From: Maricaulis sp965657935
Lineage (GTDB): Bacteria; Pseudomonadota; Alphaproteobacteria; Caulobacterales; Maricaulaceae
Length of the DNA stretch: 64,000 bases
NCBI GenBank assembly: GCA_965657935.1
Contig: CBFHQE010000002.1
Span: 5,111 to 69,110, forward strand
Direction of reading: 5' to 3'
Shown here: piece after piece, positions 8,910 through 17,498 of the stretch
Position numbering within the stretch: position 1 is the stretch's first letter
Layout: the number at the start of each line of letters is the position of its first letter
The notes under the pieces: model-generated
The model's database searches: none
What the model saw: only the letters and a program-made list of their open reading frames with translations
Told to the model about the DNA's origin: nothing
Translations under genes and position numbers: made by a program

Positions 8910-9812
8910 ATGCAAGAAACTGAAGAAAGACGCCCCACGCAGGACGAAGCGCCCGGAGCGCTGGTTGACCTGTTGACGGTCGAGGAACTGGACAGGGATC
9001 TTTATCGTGGCAAGCGCAATCCGGGCGGTCAGGGCCGGGTATTCGGCGGTCAGGTCATTGCCCAGGCGCTGATGTCGGCGGTTGGTTCGGTCGATGAGGA
9101 TCGTGTCGCACATTCGTTGCACGCTTATTTCATGCGCCCCGGTGACGAGAAACTTCCGATCATTTTCCGTGTTGAGCGTGATTATGACGGTGGCAGCTTC
9201 TCCAACCGCCGGGTGATTGCCATCCAGCGCGGCAAGCCGATCCTGAACATGACGGCTTCTTTTCAGCGCCAGGAAAAAGGCCTCGAACACCAGGCGGAGA
9301 TGCCGGATGTGCCACAGCCGGAGGAATTGGCGACTGAAGCCGAAATCGCCGAGCGCTATCGCGATCGTTTCCCCAAGGCCTTTGTCGACTTCATGACACG
9401 TCCGCGCGCTATTGAGTTGCGTCCGGTGGAGAGCTGGCTGGATCCGGAAAACGAAGTTCGCAACGGGTTGCGCCAGACCTGGATCCGCACTTCGGGCCCG
9501 GTCGGTGATGATCCGATCATGCATCGCGCCATCCTGGCCTATGCCTCGGACATGACTCTGCTGGGAACCAGTATGAAACCGCACGGCGTGAACTGGCTGA
9601 TGCCTCAAATGCAGACCGCCAGCCTCGATCATGCGTTGTGGTTCCACGACGATGTGCGTGTCGATGACTGGCTGCTCTATGCGTGCGACAGTCCCTGGTC
9701 GGGCGGCGCGCGCGGCTATAATCGCGGCCACTTGTTTACGCGCGATGGCAAGCTGATCGCTTCGGCGACCCAGGAAGGCCTGATCCGCTGGCGTGAAGAC
9801 AAGAAGGGCTGA
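8910..9812 (+). CDS. tesB: acyl-CoA thioesterase II
   Basis: Double-hotdog acyl-CoA thioesterase of 300 residues, close to the usual 285-300 of the TesB family. It hydrolyses acyl-CoA to free fatty acid and CoA in the cytoplasm. Diagnostic stretches are GRVFGGQVIAQAL near residue 43, LHAYFMRPGD near 71, and DHALWFHDDVRVDDWLLY in the second hotdog. The following PaaI-like thioesterase gene starts 2 nt after the stop, so the two hotdog thioesterases form a pair. Confidence 0.93.
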   Translation: MQETEERRPTQDEAPGALVDLLTVEELDRDLYRGKRNPGGQGRVFGGQVIAQALMSAVGSVDEDRVAHSLHAYFMRPGDEKLPIIFRVERDYDGGSFSNRRVIAIQRGKPILNMTASFQRQEKGLEHQAEMPDVPQPEELATEAEIAERYRDRFPKAFVDFMTRPRAIELRPVESWLDPENEVRNGLRQTWIRTSGPVGDDPIMHRAILAYASDMTLLGTSMKPHGVNWLMPQMQTASLDHALWFHDDVRVDDWLLYACDSPWSGGARGYNRGHLFTRDGKLIASATQEGLIRWREDKKG

Positions 9813-9814
9813 GC

Positions 9815-10243
9815 GTGACCCCGCAAATCCAGAGCGAAGGTGAGTTCAAAGGCTGGCAATACTGGCCCGAGGAGCCTTTTGAGAGCCATGCCGGTCCATT
9901 CTATCGGACTGTGGATCATGATGGCGTCATCGGCGCCTTTCGCGCCGAGCGCAAACAAATGAATGCGGGCGGAGTGGTGCATGGCGGCTGTTTGATGAGC
10001 TTTGCCGACTTCATGCTCTTCTCCATCGCCTGGGATGCGTTCGAGGATGGAAGCCTCGGCGTCACCATGACGTTCAACTCCGAATTCCTCGACGGCGCAC
10101 GCGAAGGCGAGCTTGTGACCAGCCGTGGCGAGGTCACTCGCATGGGTAAAACGACCATTTTCGTGCGTGGGATGATCTATTCAGAAGACCGTCCCGTGAT
10201 GAGCTTTTCCGGCTCCATTCGCCGCTTCACGCCTCGTGCCTAA
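9815..10243 (+). CDS. PaaI-like hotdog thioesterase
   Basis: Single-hotdog protein of 142 residues, starting with GTG two bases after tesB. The PaaI-family signature NAGGVVHGGCLMSFAD (residues about 50-65) carries the HGG loop that binds the thioester, and MTFNSEFLDGAREGELV is the central hotdog strand. Acyl- or aryl-CoA hydrolysis is expected; the true substrate is unknown. The last 4 bases overlap the 3' end of the convergent OYE-family gene. Confidence 0.88.
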   Translation: MTPQIQSEGEFKGWQYWPEEPFESHAGPFYRTVDHDGVIGAFRAERKQMNAGGVVHGGCLMSFADFMLFSIAWDAFEDGSLGVTMTFNSEFLDGAREGELVTSRGEVTRMGKTTIFVRGMIYSEDRPVMSFSGSIRRFTPRA

Positions 10244-11544
10244 CGTTTGAGATTCTTGGCGTCCTTGCCGTCCTGCATGTGATGGGCGAGGAAGGCGAAC
10301 AGCATGTTCATCTTGCGTTTCGTCGGGCGGCCTTCACCCAGGCGCAGGATGTTGCGGTAAAAGAAGGCCATATTGGCAAAGCCATTCATCGCACGCAGCG
10401 TCGGGTTTGAGGATTGCGGGCCAAATAAACCGGGCCCCAGCGCCAGCGTGTCTTCCCAGGATATCAGCTGGTCCAGCGAGCCTTCGATCAGGCGATCAGG
10501 CAAGTCGGTGTCGACACAAAGCGGGCGCGCCAGCCCGATGACCTGGATCGCGTCCTCATTGAGCGCCGCCAGCATGGCATCACGGGAGCGGAAGCCGCCG
10601 GTCACCATGAGCGGGATGTTGCAGTTTTGACGGATTGCCGTTGCGTAGTTGAGGAAATAGGCCTCGCGGGCTCGAGTGGAGGCCTTGATTGCCGTTTCGT
10701 CCTTGTAGACGGGCTCCAGACCTTCAATGCCCAGCAGGGCCGGTTGTTCGTAATTGCCGCCCGAAATCTCGACGAGATCAACCCCGGCCTGCTCCAGCAT
10801 GCCGACCACGCCGATGCATTCATCCAGCGCAAACCCGCCTTTCTGGAAATCGGAGGAGTTGAGTTTGACCCCGATAGGATATCCAGTGCCGACGGCGGCC
10901 CGGACCGCAGCGATGATCTCCAGCAACAGGCGTGCGCGGTTTTCCAGCGATCCACCCCACTCGTCCTCGCGCCGATTGATCAACGGGTTGAGAAATTCAG
11001 AGAGCAGATAGCCGTGGGCTGAATGCACTTGCACGCCAGTGAAGCCGGCCGCTTGGGCGACGCTGGCGGTGTGGGCGAAACGGGCAATGACGTCCTTGAT
11101 TTCGTCCGTGGTCAGGGCGCGAGGCTTGGCAAACAAGCCGCCGGGCAGGGCAACCTCGCCTATGGCTGACGGCGCAACAGGTTCCGTCGCAATCGCTTTC
11201 GGCGACTGGCGGCCGGCATGAGAGATCTGCATCCAGATATGCCCGCCAGCGGCTCGGCCCGCCGCCGCCATATTGCTGAGCCCCAGCATCTGTTCGTCTG
11301 TTTGTTCGCCGTCGACAACGATGTTGGCGGCGCGCTCAAGATAACGCCTGTCGACCATGACATTGCCGGTCACAGACAATCCCAGTCCACCCTCTGCCCA
11401 GGCGGTATACAGCCGGGCATGTTTTACGGTCGCACGGTTATGATCGTCGGCCAGGCCTTCCGTCATGGCAGATTTGCACAAGCGGTTTGGCAAAGTCGCG
11501 CCGCAGGGCAGAGCGAGCGGATCGCCCAGATTGATAGTGGTCAT
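10240..11544 (-). CDS. NADH:flavin oxidoreductase, Old Yellow Enzyme family
   Basis: FMN-dependent TIM-barrel reductase of 434 residues. Visible family blocks are LPNRLCKSAMTEGLAD at the N-terminus, the substrate/FMN loop VQVHSAHGYLLSEFLNP followed by NRREDEWGGSLENRARL, and the late FMN-phosphate loop VTGGFRSRDAMLAAL. It lacks the C-terminal 4Fe-4S/FAD half of 2,4-dienoyl-CoA reductase, so it is a single-domain ene-reductase-like enzyme. Substrate is unknown. It lies divergent to the DUF1330 gene with about 110 nt between the starts. Confidence 0.9.
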   Translation of the reverse strand: MTTINLGDPLALPCGATLPNRLCKSAMTEGLADDHNRATVKHARLYTAWAEGGLGLSVTGNVMVDRRYLERAANIVVDGEQTDEQMLGLSNMAAAGRAAGGHIWMQISHAGRQSPKAIATEPVAPSAIGEVALPGGLFAKPRALTTDEIKDVIARFAHTASVAQAAGFTGVQVHSAHGYLLSEFLNPLINRREDEWGGSLENRARLLLEIIAAVRAAVGTGYPIGVKLNSSDFQKGGFALDECIGVVGMLEQAGVDLVEISGGNYEQPALLGIEGLEPVYKDETAIKASTRAREAYFLNYATAIRQNCNIPLMVTGGFRSRDAMLAALNEDAIQVIGLARPLCVDTDLPDRLIEGSLDQLISWEDTLALGPGLFGPQSSNPTLRAMNGFANMAFFYRNILRLGEGRPTKRKMNMLFAFLAHHMQDGKDAKNLKR

Positions 11545-11652
11545 GAGGCCCCCAGTTCAGAGAATTTTCCGAAGCTTGGATCAATTGCGGACCGCTTGGC
11601 AAACACTGTTTACCCAGCCTACGGTGTTCAGAACGAAAATGGGGAGACGGAC

Positions 11653-12078
11653 ATGAAGCTCGAACACGCGCTGGAGCCGACCGAAGCTCAGATCAATGCC
11701 ATCCTGGCGGCCGGCAAGGGCGGTGAGGTTCATATGCTCAACCTGCTGAAATTCCGCGAATTCGCCGCATATGAGGATGGCCGAGACGGCGACATGCCGG
11801 GCCGCGATGTTTATCTTCATCGCTACGGTGCGCCCATGCTCGATATGGTTATGAAGGCGGGCGGGAGTGTGAAATTCTCCTCGGTTCCGTCCGCATTACT
11901 GGTCGGCGATATGGAGGTGCCCTGGGATATGGTCGCGATTATCACCTATCCGTCGTTCAAAACCCTGATGGATATCTCGCTCACGCCGGAGTTTCAGGAG
12001 ATCGCCGTACATCGCAAGGCGGGTCTGGAAGGCCAGCTTCTGCTGCCATGCTTTGCAGAGGACACCGCGATCGCATGA
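11653..12078 (+). CDS. DUF1330 family protein
   Basis: Protein of 141 residues of the DUF1330 family, a dimeric alpha-beta barrel fold of unknown function. The core phrase HMLNLLKFREFAAY and the YLHRYG segment are typical. An open frame extends upstream to 11218 but that part lies antisense to the OYE gene; the ATG at 11653 has a Shine-Dalgarno GGGGAG 6 nt away and is the likely start. The stop overlaps the next gene's ATG (ATGA), so it is co-transcribed with the HCCA-isomerase-like gene. Confidence 0.82.
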   Translation: MKLEHALEPTEAQINAILAAGKGGEVHMLNLLKFREFAAYEDGRDGDMPGRDVYLHRYGAPMLDMVMKAGGSVKFSSVPSALLVGDMEVPWDMVAIITYPSFKTLMDISLTPEFQEIAVHRKAGLEGQLLLPCFAEDTAIA

Positions 12079-13196
12079 GCTTGAAAACCCTGTTCCCGCA
12101 AATCCTGGTCAGTTCCACCCTGCGCAATACCGTGCGCCTGGCGTACTTGCTGCGGCGCAAGGTCAGTGCAAGACCGCCCAGCTTGCATGTCTTCCTGGAG
12201 CCGGGTGAACCTTATTCCGAACTCCTGGTCCAGGCGCTGCCCAGGTTACAGGAGCGCTATGGGTTGGCGATCGTCCGCCACCGGGTCGGCCCTCCGGAGA
12301 AGTCGGCTGCGCCTGAGCCGGACATGCTGGCAAGCTGGTCAGGCCAGGACGCCGAGGCTCTGGCGCGAGCTCACGGTCTGGAGAGCGTCAATGGCGTGTC
12401 CACGCCCCTGGAGGGTGACAGCGCGACCGGGTCAGCCTTGCGCCGCAAACTCGGGCATTATTCGTCGGGAATGATCTGGTTTGAGGGCGAATGGTATTGG
12501 GGCATTGACCGGCTCGTTCACCTGGAACGCCGCCTGGGGGCCTTGCCGGGCGAGGCGCTGTTCGAACCCCCAGTGGAGACCGAGGAAAAGGTCGGTGGTT
12601 GCTTCGAGATGTTCTTCTCTTTGCGCAGCCCTTACAGCTATATTGTGTTGATGCGGGTCTTTGACATGGCGCGGCGCTGGGGGGCGGAGATCAAACTGCG
12701 CCCGGTCCTGCCCATGGTTATGCGGTCCCTGCCGGTGCCACGGGAAAAGCGGTTCTATATCGTGCGTGATTGCGCGCGGGAATCCGACCGTTTCGGTCTT
12801 GAATTCGGCAAGATCTGTGATCCGGTTGGCAAGGGCGTCGAAAATGGACTTTCAATCCTGATGGATGAAATCCAGGCCGGTCGTGGCGAAGCTTTCCTCA
12901 ACAGCTATATGCGGGGCGTGTGGGCTGAGGGAATTGATCCGGCTACGCCGAGCGGTCTCTACAAGATCTGCAAGCGTGCCGGCGTGAACTGGACCCATGC
13001 CGAGCAGGTGATTGCAACCGAGGGCTGGCGCGACGAGGTCGAGCAAAATCGCCAGGACATGTTCGCAGGCGGCCATTGGGGCGTGCCGTCCTTCCGGGTG
13101 GGCGATCGCATGTGTTTCGGGCAGGACCGGTTGTGGCAGGTCGGGCAATGGCTAGCCGAACAGGCGGGAGAGGAACCAGAAGCTTCCCACCGCTGA
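12075..13196 (+). CDS. 2-hydroxychromene-2-carboxylate isomerase / kappa-GST family protein
   Basis: Protein of 373 residues with a DsbA-like thioredoxin-fold domain in its second half (about 180-370). The block FEMFFSLRSPYSYIVL is the glutathione-binding N-terminal strand region of the kappa-GST/HCCA isomerase family, and VPSFRVGDRMCFGQDRLWQV is the conserved end. The first half (about 35-175) looks like a second, diverged thioredoxin-like domain, making the protein about twice the usual 200 residues. The substrate is not evident. The ATG at 12075 overlaps the upstream stop. The 3' end overlaps the convergent HupE-like gene by 45 nt, an unusually long 3' overlap. Confidence 0.82.
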   Translation: MSLKTLFPQILVSSTLRNTVRLAYLLRRKVSARPPSLHVFLEPGEPYSELLVQALPRLQERYGLAIVRHRVGPPEKSAAPEPDMLASWSGQDAEALARAHGLESVNGVSTPLEGDSATGSALRRKLGHYSSGMIWFEGEWYWGIDRLVHLERRLGALPGEALFEPPVETEEKVGGCFEMFFSLRSPYSYIVLMRVFDMARRWGAEIKLRPVLPMVMRSLPVPREKRFYIVRDCARESDRFGLEFGKICDPVGKGVENGLSILMDEIQAGRGEAFLNSYMRGVWAEGIDPATPSGLYKICKRAGVNWTHAEQVIATEGWRDEVEQNRQDMFAGGHWGVPSFRVGDRMCFGQDRLWQVGQWLAEQAGEEPEASHR

Positions 13197-14354
13197 CAGG
13201 ATGGCGATAAGGGCCAGACGGCTCAAGCGCTGCAGGTCCTGCGGCAAGAAGCGCATGACGACGGCTATGACGACCAGGGCGACCGCGAGAAAGCTCAGCT
13301 GACCCAGTTCCACACCGATATTGAAGCCGAACAGGGCCGGTAGACGGTCAGCGTCCGGCAATTCGATTTCCAGCAAGATCCCGGCAAAACCCACGCCATG
13401 AATCAGGCCAAATCCCGCAGAGAGCAGGGGCGCGGACTGTTCAGGTCTGCCGCCCGAGCGCAGCCAGCCAAGGTGGCTGGCGGTAAACAGGCCCAGCCCG
13501 GCGAGCGCCAGAAACACTGTCACCCCCTGTCCTGGAAGAGCCACAAAACCGAGCGCGGTCAGGGCCACGCCGATTGTGATGATCAATTGTGGGCTCAGAG
13601 GTCGTTGTCGCAACGCGGCTTCGGCGGCAAGGAAGAGGATGGAAAACCCGATCAGGCTCTCGATCAAACGCCCCGGCGGCGCGACAAGGTCGAGCAGGGT
13701 CAGGGCCAGTGTGAGCGAATGGCCCAGGGTAAAGCCCAGGGTGACGATAGCGAGTCTTCGCCATTCCCGGACAATCAAGAGGAGCGCCAGAAGAAAGGCC
13801 AGATGGTCGAGCCCCCCAAGAATATGGGTGAAGCCCAGACCGACATAGGAGCCGAACGCCCGGCGCTGGCGTTCGTTTTCGGGCTCTCCCGGGTGGAAGG
13901 CAGCCGAGCCGCGACCCCGCGACAATACGCTTTCAGCCCATTCGCCCGGTGCCAGCTCGACCCGCAGGAAGTGTGTGTGATTGGCAGATAGTGGCGAGAA
14001 AACGCTGATGCCCAGTTCCACCACACCTTGAGCCGCGGTGCAGGCGTAACGAACGTCGGCGCGCAGCCGCCCATCCGGCTGCAGGCTGACCTGTGGCGTG
14101 CCGACCAGACTGCAGATTTCGCCCCCGCGCAGAACCTGGACCCCGGGCTCGATACGATTGCGATAGGCTTGTTCAAGCGATGTGCCGGCCGGTTCAAAGT
14201 TCAGGAAGAGCGTCGCCTGGCGCGATTCCAGGAACAGTGTGCCGGTCAGGCCAGTCTCCGTGACTTGCCAGATCGAGTTCGAGCGGCTGCGCTCATGGGC
14301 TTGCGCGGCCGCTGTCCAGACCAGCGCCAGCAGGATCAGGGCGAGGCGGATCAT
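13152..14354 (-). CDS. HupE/UreJ-like membrane protein
   Basis: Integral membrane protein of 400 residues. A signal peptide (cleavage near AQA-HE) is followed by an extracytoplasmic beta-rich region to about residue 165, then six or seven helices. GFTHILGGLDHLAFLLALLL at the first helix and TLGFTLGHSLTLAL are the HupE/UreJ_2 hallmarks; His and Asp here could bind metal. Related HupE/UreJ proteins transport nickel or cobalt, but no urease or hydrogenase genes are nearby, so metal transport is only a possibility. It is last in an operon with the PPIase-like and DUF3604 genes, overlapping the former by 4 nt. Confidence 0.87.
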   Translation of the reverse strand: MIRLALILLALVWTAAAQAHERSRSNSIWQVTETGLTGTLFLESRQATLFLNFEPAGTSLEQAYRNRIEPGVQVLRGGEICSLVGTPQVSLQPDGRLRADVRYACTAAQGVVELGISVFSPLSANHTHFLRVELAPGEWAESVLSRGRGSAAFHPGEPENERQRRAFGSYVGLGFTHILGGLDHLAFLLALLLIVREWRRLAIVTLGFTLGHSLTLALTLLDLVAPPGRLIESLIGFSILFLAAEAALRQRPLSPQLIITIGVALTALGFVALPGQGVTVFLALAGLGLFTASHLGWLRSGGRPEQSAPLLSAGFGLIHGVGFAGILLEIELPDADRLPALFGFNIGVELGQLSFLAVALVVIAVVMRFLPQDLQRLSRLALIAILSAVGSFWFLSRLFG

Positions 14355-15127
14355 TCGTCGGCAAGGGGCTGGGTCGAGATGTCGGCGCGGCGGCGCAGAT
14401 CAGCGAGGTATGTCTCAAGCGCATCTTCCTCGGCGCGGGTTCGCCAGAGCGCCTCGACGGCGTCGCGATGTGTCTCGAATTCCGGCAGCGGTGGGTCCTG
14501 GCGTTCAAGGATTTGCAGCCGATGCCAGCGGTTTCCAACCTCAAAGGGCGCAGACGCGACACCAGTCTCCAGCGTCAGCGCAGTCCGTGTCACGCTCTCT
14601 CCCAGATAACGCCGAAGGTCGCCCGCGCGTATCAGGCGATCCGGAGGGTGCCCGGCTGGTCGTGTGAAGTCGGCTTGAGGGTTCGGTGCTGTTGCCCATT
14701 CGAGGCGTAGGAGCGGTTCGCCGCGAAACAGGCAGATATTATCAGCAAACAACTGGCGCAGTTCGGCATCGGAGGGGTTGAGATTGGCCTGGGCAGTAAT
14801 CGAGTCGATCATCGACAGGACAATGGTGCGACGAACCGTCGACGCATTGCGTGGCAGATCCAGTTCGACGCCACGCTGGAAAAGGAGTTCCTCGTCGATC
14901 AGGCGGGCGAGCGCGTGACGGGGTGCGTCCTCGGGGAGGGGATTGCGGCTGTCGCGCGCCATGGCTTCCAGCGCCAGTTCAACATCGGAAACAGGTATGA
15001 CATGACCGTTGATGGTCGCGGCCACAGGGCCGCCACTTGGCAGGCCCGGCGTCGGCCAGAACAGGGCGGCCAGCGCCAACGCGGCTCCCGCGGCCGAACC
15101 GGCCAGCAGGCTGAGGCGTGCATCCAT
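14351..15127 (-). CDS. membrane-anchored peptidyl-prolyl isomerase-like protein
   Basis: Protein of 258 residues with an N-terminal membrane anchor (residues about 7-25) and a SurA/PpiC-type helical chaperone region (ATINGHVIPVSDVELAL, then RLIDEELLFQRGVELDLPRN). The parvulin catalytic domain expected after residue 130 is short and hard to recognise, so isomerase activity is doubtful and a chaperone role is as likely. It sits 2 nt downstream of the DUF3604 gene and overlaps the HupE-like gene by ATGA; the constant company suggests it helps fold or insert one of these two partners. Confidence 0.8.
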   Translation of the reverse strand: MDARLSLLAGSAAGAALALAALFWPTPGLPSGGPVAATINGHVIPVSDVELALEAMARDSRNPLPEDAPRHALARLIDEELLFQRGVELDLPRNASTVRRTIVLSMIDSITAQANLNPSDAELRQLFADNICLFRGEPLLRLEWATAPNPQADFTRPAGHPPDRLIRAGDLRRYLGESVTRTALTLETGVASAPFEVGNRWHRLQILERQDPPLPEFETHRDAVEALWRTRAEEDALETYLADLRRRADISTQPLADE

Positions 15128-15129
15128 GA

Positions 15130-17406
15130 TTATTCAATGTCCTCGGAGCGCGCGTCGAGGCCCGGCTGATATCCCAAATAGATCGGTGATGACCAGGCCC
15201 GGTGTTCGACGGTCGTGACGCATTCCTCAGCCATGTCGGTGCGGTAGTCGCCAAAACACGGATCGGCCTGGATGCACTGACCGTTCTCGTCATACTCGCA
15301 GCGCAACGGGTCGCCATTGACCTGGCCTGTCGGTTCCTGGATTGCCCGCACATAATAGAGGGTATCACGGGCAGCGGCGACAAATTCCGGATCGGTGAAC
15401 TCAACCGTGCAGCCTTCACCCTGGTCGTCACACGGCAGTGTGAGCCAGGTGTCCTCGATCAACGCGTCAATATTCTCCCCCGGCGTGATTTGCGGGCGAA
15501 TGCGGACGATCTCGATACGCGTGATCAGATGGCGTTCATTGCCCGGATTGTAGCACTCACCCCTGCACAGTTGTTGCAGGCGATCCGCGGGCAGGCCACG
15601 GACAGCATAGTCCGGACATCCCGGGTTCTGTTTGAGGGAACCAACAGCGCGCACCCGGAAGACCGGAGCGATGTCCGTATCTGCAGAGGCGCCCATCGGT
15701 GCAATGCTCTCGCCACTTTCATTGATCAAATCGAACCACAACAGTTGGCGCAGGCCTGATGTTGCATACACTTCACGCGTTTGCAGCGCGTCCCATATCC
15801 CATCGCGGGATCGGTGCGCAGCGTGCGCGGCAACCAGCCCGCCGCCTGTGAAGAAACTGCCCTGGCGTTCGATTTCGGTGATCTGGAAGCCGACATTCTC
15901 GATCAGCCAATCCCGGTCCAGCGCGATCGACCGGGCAGGTTGTTCACGCTCCTGCGGAACGAATAAATTCGCGATCTGTTCTGTGGTGGCGCCGCTGACA
16001 TCGGTCATGTAATGCCGAGCAAAGGGTTTGTAGCCGATACCTGGCCGGGCTGTATGCGTGTCTGACGATCCAATAAAACCCCAGTTGAAACGAACGGGTT
16101 CTTCGCCGTCGAAATTTGTCATTGCGAGACCGGCCTGAACCGAGGTGGTCGGATTGTGATTGAAGCTGGGCAAGAAACAGTCCTGGCACTGGGCGGCGTC
16201 GAGCCAGTCCGCGATACGTTCACCATTCACCGTCAGATGGGCTGCGAGGCCGACGCTGGCGGCATTGGCCCGCGCGACTTCAGCGCGCATGCTGCATTCG
16301 TCCCGGCTCTCACCGGCAGCGAGACAGCGTTGCTCGATGATTTCGCCAGCCCGCCAGCAGGCGGGCCGGTAGTTGGGCGATGGCTCAGGGCAGGCCGGGT
16401 TGTCCGTTGTGCCAAGAATGGCGCGCCAGGACCGGTATTCCTCGGAATTTCCGTGGCCGGAGAAGATCTCGATCAGCGGGAAGGCATCCGGCCGCTGATC
16501 GGCGACGAGTTGCTTGTCCCAGCTGGTGCCTGGCGGGGTGTAGAATCCCCAACTCGAACCGTGCGGGATAATGAGCTGATCATGACCTTGATCCTCGAGC
16601 CGCTCGACCAGCTCCCCTGGTGTCGCGGCCATCTCGTAACAGGCGCGCGGCAATTGACTGGACGGCGTGTCCGGATCGCATAGCGGGGTCTCCCGAATCT
16701 CGGTGACGAAACGGCCAAAATCGTAATAATTCTGACGGTTGGGTAGATCGACGAATACCAGCTCCGGCGGAAGAATCGCACGGGCATTATCCCGCAGGAC
16801 TTGAACCGTTACGCCCGAGGCGGCGATTGGCCGGGCAGCGATCTCGTCGGCATCGAGCGAGCGGAACACAACATTCTTGTGGCCGTAATGATCTTCCGGC
16901 AGTGCTGCGACCTGGGTCCATTCAAACCCGATAAAGGGAATTACGTCTGGCGTTGACATGTTCGCGGAGCGGGCTTCGCATCGCTGCAGGCTTTCCAGCT
17001 CCTGCTGCCAGCGCGAGGGTGTGAGTGCTTCCGCATGGTCCGTGATCGACCAGAAATCCAGGGCCGAGCAATAGCGAGCAAAGTCACAGGCATCAGAGAT
17101 TGGATTGGCACCTTCGCCGCGCAGGATTGGCAGGGCCCAGACGAAGGCGTCTGTGGAGAAGGTGGAGTGCACGTGCAGGTCGCCGAACAGGATTTCGGTT
17201 TCGCGGCCCGCGCCGATATCGACCGCTGCGGTCCGCTGGACTTCCCGTCGAGCCTCGACTGTTTCTGCAGGTATCGCCACGCCAACAATCTCGCCGGGAC
17301 CCCGGGTCTGGCCGTGCCAGCCCATGAAAATGCCGGTGACGTACAGGCCGAGCCCCAGGACAAGCGTCCCTGTGATCGCCAGTCCTGCTGCGATGATGCG
17401 TGTCAT
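15130..17406 (-). CDS. DUF3604 protein, PHP-like metal-dependent hydrolase, membrane-anchored
   Basis: Large exported protein of 758 residues. The start at 17406 is chosen over an upstream in-frame ATG at 17478 because AGGAGA lies 8 nt before it and it opens directly into a transmembrane or signal segment (residues 4-27). DUF3604 proteins contain a PHP-type metal site; here GDLHVHSTFSTDA (His78 and His80) and SITDHAEAL near residue 118 give the first metal ligands, and GSSDTHTARPG near residue 460 gives later ones. Phosphoesterase activity is plausible but unproven. It leads the three-gene operon with the PPIase-like and HupE-like genes and is divergent from a TetR regulator. Confidence 0.88.
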   Translation of the reverse strand: MTRIIAAGLAITGTLVLGLGLYVTGIFMGWHGQTRGPGEIVGVAIPAETVEARREVQRTAAVDIGAGRETEILFGDLHVHSTFSTDAFVWALPILRGEGANPISDACDFARYCSALDFWSITDHAEALTPSRWQQELESLQRCEARSANMSTPDVIPFIGFEWTQVAALPEDHYGHKNVVFRSLDADEIAARPIAASGVTVQVLRDNARAILPPELVFVDLPNRQNYYDFGRFVTEIRETPLCDPDTPSSQLPRACYEMAATPGELVERLEDQGHDQLIIPHGSSWGFYTPPGTSWDKQLVADQRPDAFPLIEIFSGHGNSEEYRSWRAILGTTDNPACPEPSPNYRPACWRAGEIIEQRCLAAGESRDECSMRAEVARANAASVGLAAHLTVNGERIADWLDAAQCQDCFLPSFNHNPTTSVQAGLAMTNFDGEEPVRFNWGFIGSSDTHTARPGIGYKPFARHYMTDVSGATTEQIANLFVPQEREQPARSIALDRDWLIENVGFQITEIERQGSFFTGGGLVAAHAAHRSRDGIWDALQTREVYATSGLRQLLWFDLINESGESIAPMGASADTDIAPVFRVRAVGSLKQNPGCPDYAVRGLPADRLQQLCRGECYNPGNERHLITRIEIVRIRPQITPGENIDALIEDTWLTLPCDDQGEGCTVEFTDPEFVAAARDTLYYVRAIQEPTGQVNGDPLRCEYDENGQCIQADPCFGDYRTDMAEECVTTVEHRAWSSPIYLGYQPGLDARSEDIE

Positions 17407-17440
17407 GAATACAGTCTCCTGCGTCGGACCGTCTGGCCAG

Positions 17441-17479
17441 ATTGACAAAACGCTATATTTTGGCAGTTTGAGTGTCAAT
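17441..17479. promoter_or_regulatory. candidate TetR operator over DUF3604 promoter
   Basis: In the 92-bp divergent spacer, the perfect 7-bp arms ATTGACA (17441-17447) and TGTCAAT (17473-17479) face each other. On the minus strand the right arm doubles as a perfect -35 box TTGACA (17478-17473), followed after 15 nt by TATAGC (17457-17452) as a possible -10. Binding of the adjacent TetR protein is inferred from position. Confidence 0.45.
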
Positions 17480-17498
17480 TGTTTTCGGGAAGCGCAAA

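Noticed and set aside
11218..11652. Extended start of the DUF1330 gene
   Set aside because: The extension lies wholly antisense to the OYE-family gene and lacks DUF1330 features; the ATG at 11653 has a good Shine-Dalgarno.
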